Both the position numbers and the translations under genes were made by a program. From the NCBI RefSeq assembly GCF_027579695.1, contig NC_083592.1, positions 31,019,961-31,083,960 on the forward strand: 64,000 bases of DNA, in the 5' to 3' direction. Numbering within the stretch: the first letter of the stretch is position 1; the number at the start of each line of letters is the position of its first letter. Below the pieces are notes generated by a model. That model was not told the origin of the DNA, did not search any database, and worked only from the letters and a program-made list of their open reading frames with translations. Below are positions 53,743-64,000 of the stretch, in pieces. This DNA is from Neoarius graeffei (Eukaryota; Chordata; Actinopteri; Siluriformes; Ariidae).

Positions 53743-56700
53743 CTGTAGGTAAGAAACGGACCTTAGTTCCACATTTAGAACATTCATACATCTGGAACCA
53801 ATGTGGCAAACAAACAAACAAACAAACAAACAAACAAACAAACAAACAAACAAACAAACAAACAAACAAACAAAAAATACACATACTGAACATTTCATAC
53901 ACTTCTAGTAACAAACATATATGGAATTTCTTAAAAATATTATTGAATGTTTTAATGATATACATGGACTGAAGTTCTCCTTACCCTGTAGTTTTGCCTT
54001 GGCATTCGAACAGTAGGTCTCTCCGTGGCATGCGATGGTACGAGCAGAGTTTAAATGACACAGCACAGAGTCCATTCCAGAGTCGAGACTCTCCCAGGAC
54101 TCAGACCCTTCAAGAATCAGAGTACTCTTCTCAAGCAGGAGCAACAGAGGGAGCACATGAGGGATAGTTGTCTCTGACGGGTCACAGAGCTCTAAAAAGA
54201 AAATATGAAGGGAGATTAAGTGAGTTAACCCTTCTGTTCAATCTGATAATCCTTAAATGTATTAACGTTACTGTTCCGTTTGAGCATAAATGACAACTTT
54301 TTAAGTCTTCCGAAAAGTGTAACAATATTAAATTACTAAATTACTACTAAATGGCTTTTCTATGATAAAACTTTGTGTATTGATTCATTTTGGTATTATA
54401 TATATGTATAATAGAGATGATTTGCTGCTTCTTTTGCCAGGAGGGTAAAATGCAAGTCCGAATGAGTGGTAAAAAGTGAAAAATAATGCCATAATCATAC
54501 ATAAAATACACAATGATCTGTGTCCATCAATATTGTTTGCACTGCAAGTATTGCATATAACGGAATAGAAGACATGAAGGAGACATAATTAGTATTTAAA
54601 TTAATTTTACATTTGCATCACAAATCAGAATAGATGCAATGACACAGTGGGACAACCACTTATAATTACACTCTTTAAAAAGCCAAATCGGGCCGGCACG
54701 GTGGTGTAGTGGTTAGCGCTGTCGCCTCACAGCAAGAAGGTCCAGGTTCGAGCCCCGTGGCCGGCGAGGGCCTTTCTGTGCAGAGTTTGCATGTTGTCCG
54801 CGTGGGTTTCCTCCGGGTGCTCCGGTTTCCCCCACAGTCCAAAGACATGCAGGTTAGGTTAACTGGTGACTCTAAATTGACCGTAGGTGTGAATGTGAGT
54901 GTGAATGGTTGTCTGTGTCTATGTGTCAGCCCTGTGATGACCTGGCGACTTGTCCAGGGTGTACCCTGCCTTTCGCCCGTAGTCAGCTGGGATAGGCTCC
55001 AGCTTGCCTGCGACCCTGTAGAACAGGATAAAGCGGCTAGAGATAATGAGATGAGATGAAAAAGCCAAATCTAAAACCCTTAAGGGTCGTTTAGTTGCCC
55101 TTCAGTTATTTGAACTAGAACCCTACAACAGAGTGTTTTCATATCAGAAAGGATTGCAAACCAGAAACCCTTTAGAACACCTTTGACAACACAACACTTC
55201 ACAAAGCCTTCTTTTAAGAAGGTAGTCAACAGAACATTAAGGTTAAACAGAGAAAGACTGCAGAGAATAGGAGACAAAGCTAATTTTATGATTTTCAGTA
55301 CATTACAGGGTTTGAGAATACCTTTTCCATCATTCATTCTCTTCAAAAAGGGCCTCAAGGTTTTCTCATACAGAACTGCACTTTCTGTGTATTTTTGCCT
55401 TAAAGCCATCCATGTCTCATCCAACCGAACAATCTAGAGATAGAACGGATGCGTTATATTTATTGGCTATTCAGTAATGCATTATTCTACTGTTGACAAC
55501 TTTATCTCTACCTGTGGCAGTTCCAAGACTCTCATAACTGCAGCAAAACCAAACATGTTGCCCAGCCTAGTTTTCAGCTCAGACGCCAGTGAGATAATTC
55601 TGTGCAGTAGCGAGCCTCTTTCCTCCACACTGCCCGTGCAACCCAACAGCACCATAGCCAGCATGATGGACATGGTATAGAACCTGAAAAAAGGGAACTG
55701 TGTTTATTCAGTCCTGTTTATTTTCTTCTAAATGCATTTTAAAGTGCTTAGTTTGTGTCAGGGGCAAGGCACATTTTAGTACTGAGTGCGTTATTACACC
55801 TTTCCAGTAGGTCTTGTCGGAGATGGTGACCGTGTGGAAGTGTGAGCAGCTCCATTCCCGAACTCACAGCCATCCCTCTTGTACTCTCACCGGATAAATC
55901 CAATATGTGAGCAACCTGGATAATAAAATTCGTTTAACTAGTCTACTATGTGCAAGCATGGACCCAAATGTTTTACAAATCAAAGTGATATTTTTCAATA
56001 ATTCTATTTAATTGTTGATATCCATTTCCTAGAATACCTACAGTGGTATTTTGTAATGCACCCATAAGCCGTAAGAACTGCATGACCCTTTATAATGCAA
56101 TGCTGGATGATTTATAAGAAGCTTATATCAAAAGGTGACATTAGAGGATTTATGTAGACTTTACATAGAAGAGAAGATTGTAAATGTAAATTTTACCTAT
56201 CTCTTGAAAGTTATTAATTTGTTTTTATCAATCATAGATTCATAAAGCTTTGAATTATCTCTGAAATATCCATCTCATTCCTGTCCATTCAGCTGATGCA
56301 CAGGCTGCTTAAATAAACATGTCTGTATTACAGTGGCACATTATAGTAAAGTGATCATGTAAATGCTTCTATATGAAGCAGTAAAGACAGTCGCCAAAAG
56401 ATAAAATGAAATTTCATTCCTTAAAACATGGCTGGGAATTAAAAAAATGCAAATACAGCAGATGTGAACAGTCTGTCCATGACGATAATCTAGGGCTGTT
56501 CTCTCTGATATCTTTTTTGTCACACAAAAACAAAGCGTCACACTTCATAAAACATTTTTTTTCATGAACTTTGATATAACATTTCGATAAATCCTACAGT
56601 ACTGCAATCTAAAAGACTGATGCATTGCTTATCAATGTGTTTTAAAACGCTGAATTCTAAAGTGGATGAAATAAAGGTGTATAATGCTGAAAAGTGAAGC

Positions 56701-59700
56701 CCAGATCACCAAACTGCCTGGACTGTCAATATAAAATTGAAGTCTAAAGTTTGTGTCTTTGGTTTTTTTTTATCAAAAGGAATATATACTGGGGGCGGCA
56801 CGGTGGTGTAGTGGTTAGCGCTGTCGCCTCACAGCAAGAAGGTCCTGGGTTCGAGCCCCGGGGCTGGCGAGGGCCTTTCTGTGTGGAGTTTGCATGTTCT
56901 CCCCGTGTCCGCGTGGGTTTCCTCCGGGTGCTCCGGTTTCCCCCACAGTCCAAAGACATGCAGGTTAGGTTAACTGGTGACTCTAAATTGACCGTAGGTG
57001 TGAATGTGAGTGTGAATGGTTGTCTGTGTCTATGTGTCAGCCCTGTGATGACCTGGCGACTTGTCCAGGGTGTACCCCGCCTTTCGCCCGTAGTCAGCTG
57101 GGATAGGCTCCAGCTTGCCTGCGACCCTGAAGAAGGATAAAGCGGCTAGAGATAATGAGATGAGATGAATACTGTATTGTAAGTACGAATGCATGCCTGA
57201 GGTGGACAGTAACGAAGTACATTTACTTGAGTACTGTACTTAAGTACACTTTTTAAGTATCTGCACTTTACTTGAGTATTATTTTTTTGGAAACTTATGA
57301 CTTTAACTTCACTACATTTGAAAGACAAATATCGTACTTTTCACTCCACTACATTTCTATCAAGGTCCTCGTTACTCATTACTATGAAGCAGCTTTGAAA
57401 GTGGATTTTTTTTCTTTTCTTTTCTAAAACGTGACTGTTTTTTTCACAGATGACACTGAGACAGCCGATCAGTAATTACTAGGGTCACGTCACGTCCATA
57501 GTCTGTATAAAATCAAGTTCAGTGATTTCTCAGCAACATCATTTGAACATGATGAGTTGATGGCAGAATGGAAGGAGGCGGTTCTTCTGGAGAACACATG
57601 CACCCATGGCCCATGAACCCATGTTTCAGTTTTATGAACATTCATTTAGTTTTAAATGTTTGCTTTGTTTGCCGAAAACGAACCACATCACGGCCTACAA
57701 AAACTCGCTATCCAACCTGCGGAAGCATATTGAGGTATATATACGTTTTATTCCAAGAGAAAGCTTGCAGTGAAGTTGTCTGTGCTTTTAGAGCTAGCGA
57801 TAACGTTGCAATAGCTATGCAGTCTAGTTAGTCGAATGACTTTCTATGGATTTGCCTGCCAAGCTGTCCACAGCTAACGTTTACACATAGCTAGTTAACT
57901 TGGACAGTTAGTTAGCATGTAAAAACGGAGTTACGCTAACATGAATAAAGTTAACTTATCTGAAGTGCTTTCAGAAATATGTTTTAGCATAATCTTGCCA
58001 AATAAACAATGTAGTCATCTTTCTTTTCTAGTAGCATTAGCTACCCAAAATGTTTTCGAGTTTGAAAAGAGTTTGCTAGCATGTCAGGTGGAGTTTCACT
58101 GACTAGCTAGCTTAACGTTAAACCACCATGATGGCACAGCATGCATTCATTTTGTAAATTCACATTTCTGTCTTTGGTAATAGTGTTAGGTTTTGTAAGC
58201 GTTGTGGCAATAATACAATGATGCATTGACAGAAAATGTACTTTTAATACTTAAGCATTTTTAAAAGTACTTCTGTACTTTAACTTAAGTAAAAATTTGA
58301 CTGGACAACTTTCACTTGTATCGGAGTAACATTTGACCAAAGGGATCTGGACTTTGATTTAAGCAATGAAGAAGTTGGGTACTTTGTCCACCTCTGATGC
58401 ATGCATGTATGTATGGATATACAAGACCATCCATTTTTCAAGTGATCAAAATTCAGGAACTTGTGACTTACAGGAGTTCCTTGTTGCCCAGGTGCCCCCT
58501 GTTAGATTGACTGTTTAAACAATTAATACCTCTGACTGTGAGCCCTGAGTTTCTTTTGTGAAGACTGCATTTGCTGTTAAAAAGGACAAACCAACATGAA
58601 GACCAGAGAGCTGTCTAGAAGAAAGAAGCAAGCCTTTTTGAAGCTGAGAAAAGAGGGAAAATCAAATCAGAGCCACTGCACAAGCATTGGGCATGGCCAA
58701 TAAAACAATTTGGAATTTCCTGAAAAAGGAAGAAATCACTGGTGTACAAACAACCAGACGTTGAACAAGCCGGCCAAGGAAAATACCACCAGTTGATGAC
58801 AAACATTGTAAGAATTGTGAATAAAAACCCCAAAACAACAGGCAGTGACATCATCAACAATCTCCAAAATGGCTGGGTTAACAGTATGATGATCCACTGT
58901 AAAAAAGACTTTAAGAGCAGAAATATAAAGACCATACCACAAGATGCACACCACTCATCAGCAGTAAGAATCTGAAGGCCAGACTGGAATTTGCAAAGAC
59001 ATTGCAAAGAGATGAGCCACAAAAGTTCTGGAACCAACATTAATTTCTGCCAAAGTGTTGAAAGGCCAAAGCATGGAGAAAGAAAAGATCAACTCATGCT
59101 TCAAAACATACAAGAAGCAGAATGAATTCAGAAGCCTACACAAACTTTCTGTCTGCCAGTTTACAGAGAAATGCATCCAATCTAATTGTGAAGAACTTAA
59201 TCGTGGAGCAAGACAATGTCCCAAAACACACTGCCAACACAACAAAGGACTTCATCTGGGGAAAAAGTGGAAGGTTTTAGATGGGCCAAGTCAATCACCA
59301 GACCTTAACTCAGTTATGCATGCATTTCACCTCCTGAAGAAGAGACTGGAGGGAGAAACCTCCCAAAACAACTGAAAGAAGCTGTGGTATAAGCCTGGAA
59401 AAGCACCACAAAATAATAATGCAGAAGTTGCGTGATGTCAGTGGGTCTCCGGCTTGATACAGTTTTTAGAATATTCAACCAAATGTTAAGTATTAGTTAA
59501 AACTACAGTATCTGTTTCTATACTTTTGCTCACCAAAAAAATGGGTGTTCTTCCATTAAAGCTGTCATGTTCTGTGTTGGGGCGGCATGGTGCTGTAGTG
59601 GTTAGCACTGTCGCCTCACAGCAACAAGGTTCTGGGTTCAAGCCCAGTGGCCAGCGAGGCCCTTTCTGTGTGGAATTTGCATGTTCTCCCCGTGTCTGTG

Positions 59701-60759
59701 TGGGTTTCCTCCGGGTGCTCTGGTTTCCCTCACAGTCCAAAGACATGCAGGTTAGGCTAATTGGTGGCTCTAAATTGACCATAGGTGTGAATGTGAATGG
59801 TTGTTTGTCTCTATGTATCAGCCCTGTGATGATCTGGCGACTTGTCCAGGGTGTACCCCGCCTCTCGCCCATAGTCAGCTGGGATAGGCTCCAGCTTGCC
59901 CGTGACCCTACACAGGATAAGCGGTTACGGATAATGGATGGATGTTCTGTGTTGTTTAACACATCTCGATGTACATAAATATCATGTAATGAGAGCTGAT
60001 ATCGTCTCATATTCATCTTTTGCTCACAAAACTGTCTTCAGTGTATAACAAACAGAATCGAACTGGCCTTGCCATTTCAATATTATCAGAGGAGATTGTA
60101 TTAATATTTAGTATAAATATGCAGGTGATTATAGAAAATTGCACATGCCGATTGGTCAAGAAACTCGGACTATTTCTCGATAATCACCTCAAGCGACTCG
60201 GCAAAATGGCAACCAATCACTTTGTCACTGTAAGTGAGGAAGAATTTCAAATTATGAAAGAAAATGCTCTTCCTAAAAGCACTAAAGACACTACGAAGTT
60301 TGGTCTAAAACTATTCAAAGGGAAGGTGGAGTTGTGATTTATTTTATCAATTTCAAAACAAAGTATTTTATGTGACTCGGCATAGATAAGTGACAAGTCT
60401 GTGCGCATGTCACAAGCTTACAAGTCTCTCATTACATTTAAGTGCTGCTTTTGAAGTTTGAAATAAATTATTTTTTATGATTATGATTTAAAAAAAAAAA
60501 TCACCCGTGTATTTATACTAAAACTGTTATCCACCTCAGGCTCAGTGAATATCGGTTAATAATAACCTCAGCTTCGTCTTGGTTATTATTCACTGAGCCT
60601 TCAGTGAATAATTGTTAAATACCATTTCTCTGTTTTTTACTTGTGTTGATGAGGTAACATTTTAGAACCTAATACACCAAATGTCTTGTTGCTATAAATA
60701 ATTTTTTTTGTTTTCTTAATTCTAAAGGTATGTAAGGTTGTGTCCACATATTTTTGACC

Positions 60760-60831
<72 letters not shown>

Positions 60832-62036
60832 TACATACAGAGTATGGGCACTATGAACAGTCCTACCATGCAGTCGATTTTGGTGATGTGCATGGCCATC
60901 GTCTTTGTATCAGCATCTACAAGCACCTCCTTTGCACTCCTTAACACTCTTGCTTCTAGTGGTTTATTTTCTGCAGGGAGCAGTGGTGACTGGTACATGC
61001 TAGGTCTGAAACTGGAGGCTGTTTCAATTATAAATGGCATTAAATAATCCTCATTGTCCTCGTCCATGAAGCCTGGCACTGTCTGTTCCTCTTGTCCACT
61101 GAATGGTGACTCTATATGAGCAAGGCTGTGTGGATAAAGGCCTGTGTTGGACTGGAGATCACTGGAGTCTGCAGTAGTGCTTTGACAAGAATTAGCACTG
61201 GGAGACCACGTGCCGTCTGTAGGCTCCAAATAGATGACAGCACTCTCAGTTGGAGAAGTACAAAGGTGCATGTCTTTGGGTGGTTGCAAAACTGGCGACG
61301 AAGGGACGACAACAAACTTCCTATTGCGTGATGGATGACTTCTGCGTCTGTAAACTAAAAACAGAGGGGACAGATTTTACAGTCTAAAACACGGGTTACA
61401 TATTTGAGCATGTTTTGTACACTTTAACACCATGGACCACAGATAACACATACGTGTGTTCAGAGGGGTTGGGGATGATGTCACTACAACACGCTGTTCC
61501 AAGCTTCCAACGAAGCTCTTGACTGCCTCCCTGTGAGAAAAGAGTGAAATAACACCAAAATATCACTTGAACCATCTGATCAGTGCATATTTTATTACTT
61601 TATGAAAAGGTTCAGCTCACCTTTGAGGGTTTATTAACTCAAATGCCAGAGCCTCTGTCAGTCCTAGACTTCCCTTCCTGTGCACGGGTGAGTTTAATGG
61701 CGTCCCCTCCTTACTACTCTGACCAAACATTGTCTCCAGATAATGCAGTGGTACAGTTCTGTTGACCGGGGAAATCGCATGTGCACCGCTGTGTTGGGTA
61801 AGCGGTGTCTGACCGCCCACATAGAAATGGACCAATGCTGGAATGGAATCAAACTGCTCTCCTTCCAGAACATACTGCATTCGTGTGTATGTATCACTGG
61901 ATCTGAGCAGAACTTTGCCGATCAAGAAGTGGAGAGGTTTCTGATTCCAGCGGCAAGTTAGGACGTAATCTCCCAAAGTGGTCAAAGAATCACGAATCAG
62001 GAAATCCCCATCCTGTAGCACCAGAGACTCTGAAAC
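53573..62036 (-). CDS. sh2d3c: sh2d3c, NSP-family SH2 adaptor, C-terminal 8 exons (partial)
   Basis: NSP proteins (SH2D3A, BCAR3, SH2D3C) join tyrosine-kinase signals to Cas-family scaffolds in the cytoplasm. Eight in-phase exons give 585 residues plus TGA. Residues 1-75 hold most of an SH2 domain: GDFLIRDSLTTLGDYVLTC has the FLxRxS motif whose Arg binds phosphotyrosine. Residues 139-300 are a Ser/Pro-rich linker. From about 300 to 585 comes the Cdc25-like NSP domain that binds p130Cas (AKEVLVDADTKTMAMHITKI, GMELLTLPHG, TMSIMLAMVLLGCTG, GNMFGFAAVM, TEFQMRLLWGSRGA, ERYEKFDKVLTALSNRLEP). The first SH2 strand and N-terminus are upstream. The linker and some C-terminal residues drift toward SH2D3A, so the paralogue rests on synteny with tor2a. 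Confidence 0.85.
53813..53874. repeat. (CAAA)n in sh2d3c intron
   Basis: About 15 copies of CAAA. Confidence 0.97.
53985..54191 (-). CDS. sh2d3c: sh2d3c exon
   Basis: 207 bases; reads ELCDPSETTIPHVLPLLLLL, ending ACHGETYCSNAKAKLQ. Flanks CTTTTTAG and GTAAGG. Confidence 0.9.
54192..54676. other. sh2d3c intron, no feature
   Basis: AT-rich intronic DNA. Confidence 0.5.
54677..55071 (+). mobile_element. SINE copy 17
   Basis: Full-length SINE (54690-55058) flanked by AAAAAGCCAAATC at 54677-54689 and 55059-55071. Like copy 3 it lacks a short part of the core (CCCCGTGTCC). Confidence 0.95.
55322..55433 (-). CDS. sh2d3c: sh2d3c exon
   Basis: 112 bases; IVRLDETWMALRQKYTESAV, LYEKTLRPFLKRMNDGK. Acceptor ATCTCTAG, donor AAAG|GTATTC. 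Confidence 0.92.
55512..55683 (-). CDS. sh2d3c: sh2d3c exon
   Basis: 172 bases; FYTMSIMLAMVLLGCTGSVE, ASELKTRLGNMFGFAAVMRV, LELPQ. Donor CACAG|GTAGAG. Confidence 0.93.
55800..55915 (-). CDS. sh2d3c: sh2d3c exon
   Basis: 116 bases; VAHILDLSGESTRGMAVSSG, MELLTLPHGHHLRQDLLER. Acceptor TTATCCAG, donor AAAG|GTGTAA. Confidence 0.92.
55916..56782. other. sh2d3c large intron, left part
   Basis: AT-rich intronic DNA; nothing supported. Confidence 0.45.
56793..57169 (+). mobile_element. SINE copy 18
   Basis: Full-length SINE. The flanks (GAATATATACTG, GAATACTGTATTG) are similar but do not give a clean duplication. Confidence 0.9.
57189..58404 (+). mobile_element. hAT element retaining a BED-finger exon
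   Basis: The element (57197-58396) has CTGAGGTGGACAGTAACG at the left and inverse TTTGTCCACCTCTG at the right (TIR CAGAGGTGG type). ATGCATGC is duplicated at 57189-57196 and 58397-58404, the 8-bp hAT signature. Most of the transposase is gone. Confidence 0.88.
57605..57735 (+). pseudogene. BED-type zinc-finger exon of a hAT transposase
   Basis: An open frame reads MAHEPMFQFYEHSFSFKCLL, then CLPKTNHITAYKNSLSNLRK HIE, with CxxC and the start of the histidine pair, followed by a donor-like GGTATAT. This matches the first zinc-finger exon of hAT transposases. The following exons are absent. Confidence 0.65.
58430..59480 (+). pseudogene. Old Tc1-like transposon remnant
   Basis: Plus-strand text KTRELSRRKKQAFLKLRKEG (DNA-binding helix) and, farther on, NKNPKTTGSDIINNLQNGWV, then GCCAAGTCAATCACCAGACC (SQSPD of the DDE core) with many stops and frameshifts. 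It is the most decayed Tc1 copy in the window. Confidence 0.65.
59567..59954 (+). mobile_element. SINE copy 19, GGATG-tailed subfamily
   Basis: SINE (59580-59941) flanked by ATGTTCTGTGTTG at 59567-59579 and 59942-59954. It is more diverged than the other copies and ends in GGATGGATG instead of GATGAGATGA. Confidence 0.93.
60140..60420 (+). mobile_element. Possible Crypton-like / KIAA1958-like fragment
   Basis: ATG at 60206 opens a 43-codon frame, MATNHFVTVSEEEFQIMKEN then KSTKDTTKFGLKLFKGK, stopping at TGA 60337. The KxTKFGxxLFK pattern recalls the N-terminal segment of Crypton-derived, KIAA1958/QRICH1-like proteins. A hairpin (GGTGATTATAGAAA against CTCGATAATCACC) precedes it. Short and uncertain. 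Confidence 0.35.
60539..60600. repeat. Inverted repeat around GGCTCAGTGAATA
   Basis: GGCTCAGTGAATATCGGTTA is mirrored by TAATAACC...TATTCACTGAGCC. It makes a strong hairpin of about 60 bases. Confidence 0.75.
60762..60838. repeat. (AT)n-(AC)n microsatellite in sh2d3c intron
   Basis: AT run followed by ACACACACAC, 30-100 bases left of the exon's donor. Confidence 0.95.
60867..61354 (-). CDS. sh2d3c: sh2d3c linker exon (largest)
   Basis: 488 bases; YRRRSHPSRNRKFVVVPSSP, a Ser/Thr-rich linker with EDYLMPFI, then PLEARVLRSAKEVLVDADTK and HITKIDCM. Acceptor GTTTTTAG, donor ATG|GTAGGA. An alternative acceptor TTTACAG exists seven bases inside but breaks the frame. Confidence 0.88.
61454..61530 (-). 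CDS. sh2d3c: sh2d3c small exon
   Basis: 77 bases; EAVKSFVGSLEQRVVVTSSP, TPLNT. Acceptor TTCTCACAG, donor ACAC|GTATGT. Phases fit both neighbours. Confidence 0.82.
61621..62036 (-). CDS. sh2d3c: sh2d3c SH2-domain exon
   Basis: 416 bases; VSESLVLQDGDFLIRDSLTT, GDYVLTCRWNQKPLHFLIGK, FDSIPALVHFYVGGQTPLTQ, then NRTVPLHYLETMFGQ. Acceptor TGCACCACAG, donor CAAAG|GTGAGC. Confidence 0.93.
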
Positions 62037-62180
62037 CTGTGGTGCAAAAAACATGGAAACAATCTCCAACAGGTCCCAAAATATACATAAGTTTGGCTTC
62101 CTCATGATTTTTAAATGGAAAGAAAGAAACATTTACAATTTATTGTGTGTGTATCCTGCACCAAGGCCACAATCCAAAAC

Positions 62181-62571
62181 AGGGTAAAAGCATCCATCCA
62201 TCCATCTATCCATCCATTATCTGTAGCCGCTTATCCTGTTCTACAGGGTCGCGGGCAAGCTGGAGCCTATCCCAGCTGACTATGGGTGAGAGGTGGGGTA
62301 CACCCTAGACAAGTTGCCAGATCGTCACAGGGCTGACACATAGACACAGACAACCATTCACACTCACGGTCAATTTAGAGCCACCAATTAGCCTAACCTG
62401 CATGTCTTTAGACTGTGGGGAAAACCAGAGCACCCGGAGGAAACCCACACAGACACGGGGAGAACATGCAAATTCCACACAGAAAGGCCCCCGTCGGCTG
62501 CTGGGCTCGAACCCAGAACCTTCTTGTTGTGAGGTGACAGTGCTAACCACTACACCGCCCAGGGCAAAAGC
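62181..62571 (-). mobile_element. SINE copy 20, GGATG-tailed subfamily
   Basis: Minus-strand SINE (62192-62560) ending in CATCCATCCATCC repeats, flanked by AGGGTAAAAGC and AGGGCAAAAGC (62181-62191, 62561-62571). Together with copy 19 it forms an older subfamily. Confidence 0.92.
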
Positions 62572-62860
62572 AACAGAACAAAATTTTGAAAATAGGCTTT
62601 GCTATCTCATCATCCAGACTTCATCTGAAGAATGACGTCTGACAAAATTATAACAGATACATGAGCAAATATTTGCAAAGCATTCCGGTAGAATTATACC
62701 AGAAATATCAGGAAGTCATGACAAGGGATGATATGGTGGCTGATTATTGCAACTGGAAGGACACAAACGTTGCTCAGAGAATACTTAAAAGGTTGGATAC
62801 AGTTTCCCTATAAAGCAACCTTGGGTTTGTGAAAGGCGCTATATAAATAATAATAATAAT
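62572..62860. other. sh2d3c upstream intron, no feature
   Basis: AT-rich DNA with an AAT run at its right end. Confidence 0.45.
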
Positions 62861-62861
62861 C

Positions 62862-63232
62862 TCATCTCATTATCTCTAGCCGCTTTATCCTTCTACAGGG
62901 TCGCAGGCAAGCTGGAGCCTATCCCAGCTGACTACGGGCGAAAGGCGGGGTACACCCTGGACAAGTCGCCAGGTCATCACAGGGCTGACACATAGACACA
63001 GACAACCATTCACACTCACATTCACACCTACGGTCAATTTAGAGTCACCAGTTAACCTAACCTGCATGTCTTTGGACTGTGGGGGAAACCGGAGCACCCG
63101 GAGGAAACCCACGCGGACACGGGGAGAACATGCAAACTCCACACAGAAAGGCCCTCGCCGGCCACGGGGCTCGAACCCAGGACCTTCTTACTGTGAGGCG
63201 ACAGCGCTAACCACTACACCACCGTGCCGCCC
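62862..63232 (-). mobile_element. SINE copy 21
   Basis: Minus-strand full-length SINE inserted in an AATAAT microsatellite; AATAATAATAAT lies on both sides, so the duplication cannot be bounded. Confidence 0.92.
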
Positions 63233-63940
63233 AATAATAATAATAATAATAATATAAAAGCAGAGAGTAGGCACACAAGTGTGGAATAAATCATAACAGG
63301 ATATGATGTTATAGGAAAAATAACAAAAATAGGACAGGGTGATGCAACAAAGTGAAGTTATTGTTACCACCCTGAAGTTCATTATTTTCCTGCAATGTTT
63401 TATTCCTCATATATTCCAGCAATTTCCCAAGTATTACAATTTTTTTGTTTTGTTAACAAACAGCACATCATACTTTTAACCATTTATAGTTACATTTGTT
63501 GTGAAGTATTAGATTCCTGTTATCACCATATTACATCAGCTATAAACACTCTTTCCTTCAATAGTCTCTCTCTTTTTTTCTCTCTCTTGAAGTTAAGAAA
63601 ATGCAGCATGCTACCAAGAAAAAAAAGAACGTGCAACCTCTGTCCTGAAGACGGCAGAATATTCATGGCAGAATATATACGGACTGTTACAAAGAGCGGA
63701 TATGAGACATATGATAAATGTTAAATAAACATCTCCTCAAGGAAAAATTCACCATTTCCATGATTATGAACAATACATTATTTCATCAGTTTATTGTTAG
63801 TCTTAGATTATGTATCATATCCACCATACAAGTCTCTGTAAATGCCTCGCTACTATAGAAACGATGACATATCCGAAAGAGCGCGTTAAAATAAATATAG
63901 GAGTTGAATTACAGCTGTAACTATTGTCAGAGCGGTACTC
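63233..63940. other. sh2d3c upstream intron or flank
   Basis: AT-rich DNA. I searched the minus strand for the missing first SH2 exon (WYHG-type) and did not recognise it. Confidence 0.4.
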
Positions 63941-63943
63941 ATT

Positions 63944-64000
63944 CTCGTCTCATTATCTCTAGCCGCTTTATCCTGTCCTACAGGGTCGCAGGCAAGCTGG
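63944..64000 (-). mobile_element. SINE copy 22, cut by window end
   Basis: Tail end of a minus-strand SINE (CTCATTATCTCTAGCCGC to CAGGCAAGCTGG). Confidence 0.93.

Noticed and set aside
60669-61289. The full 206-codon minus frame as one exon
   Set aside because: Only 61354-60867 is exon; the remainder reads through the GTAGGA donor into an AT microsatellite.
61112-61315. MLSSLRRQFCNHPKTC frame
   Set aside because: Out-of-frame shadow of the sh2d3c linker exon.
53573-62036. Calling the gene bcar3 or sh2d3a
   Set aside because: Individual segments resemble all NSP members, and a few resemble SH2D3A most. Neighbouring tor2a and ptrh1 favour sh2d3c, but a phylogeny would be decisive.

Overview
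This is vertebrate nuclear DNA, almost certainly from a ray-finned fish. It carries multi-exon genes with GT-AG introns, about twenty copies of one tRNA-headed SINE, many decayed Tc1-like transposons, hAT, Harbinger-like and Helitron elements, LINE fragments, a Penelope-like fragment and long microsatellites. Nothing in it looks bacterial. The species cannot be named from the sequence alone.

Three host genes are recognised, in the order ptrh1 (+), tor2a (-), sh2d3c (-). The last two exons of ptrh1 (peptidyl-tRNA hydrolase 1 homologue) lie at 1035-1455. A complete torsin gene, best called tor2a, runs from 50424 down to 31493 in five exons. The splice phases close exactly to 319 codons plus stop, and exon 1 is a 145-base exon with a signal peptide. 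The C-terminal eight exons of an NSP-family SH2 adaptor, best called sh2d3c, run from 62036 down to 53573; its 5' exons lie beyond the right edge or were not recognised. PTRH1, TOR2A and SH2D3C are close neighbours on human 9q34.11, so this is conserved synteny. TTC16, which lies between PTRH1 and TOR2A in human, was not recognised here.

Layout: 0-1.5 kb, ptrh1 3' end. 1.5-10.2 kb, repeats (foldback element, LINE reverse transcriptase fragment, rearranged hAT transposase, SINEs, Helitron). 10.2-24 kb, mostly unique intergenic DNA with microsatellites, a minisatellite, MITEs, a CpG-rich promoter-like stretch near 15.6-16.2 kb and an unassigned open frame near 20.4-20.9 kb. 24-30 kb, two spectacular nests of transposons. 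30-50.4 kb, tor2a, whose 10.7-kb first intron is almost wholly nested mobile DNA (Tc1, Penelope-like, LINE, hAT, SINE). 50.4-53 kb, a second Tc1 copy in the intergenic gap. 53-64 kb, sh2d3c with SINEs, a hAT element and a Tc1 remnant in its introns.

No new multi-gene system is visible. The unusual content is structural: a 926-bp near-perfect palindrome with an 8-bp target duplication, a Penelope-like fragment with a GIY-YIG domain and an inverted flanking arm, a candidate tRNA/5S composite repeat, a rearranged hAT transposase, and nested insertions whose target-site duplications let the order of events be read. All coordinates and splice sites were read by eye; family names for repeats are from recognition of hallmarks, not from a database search.
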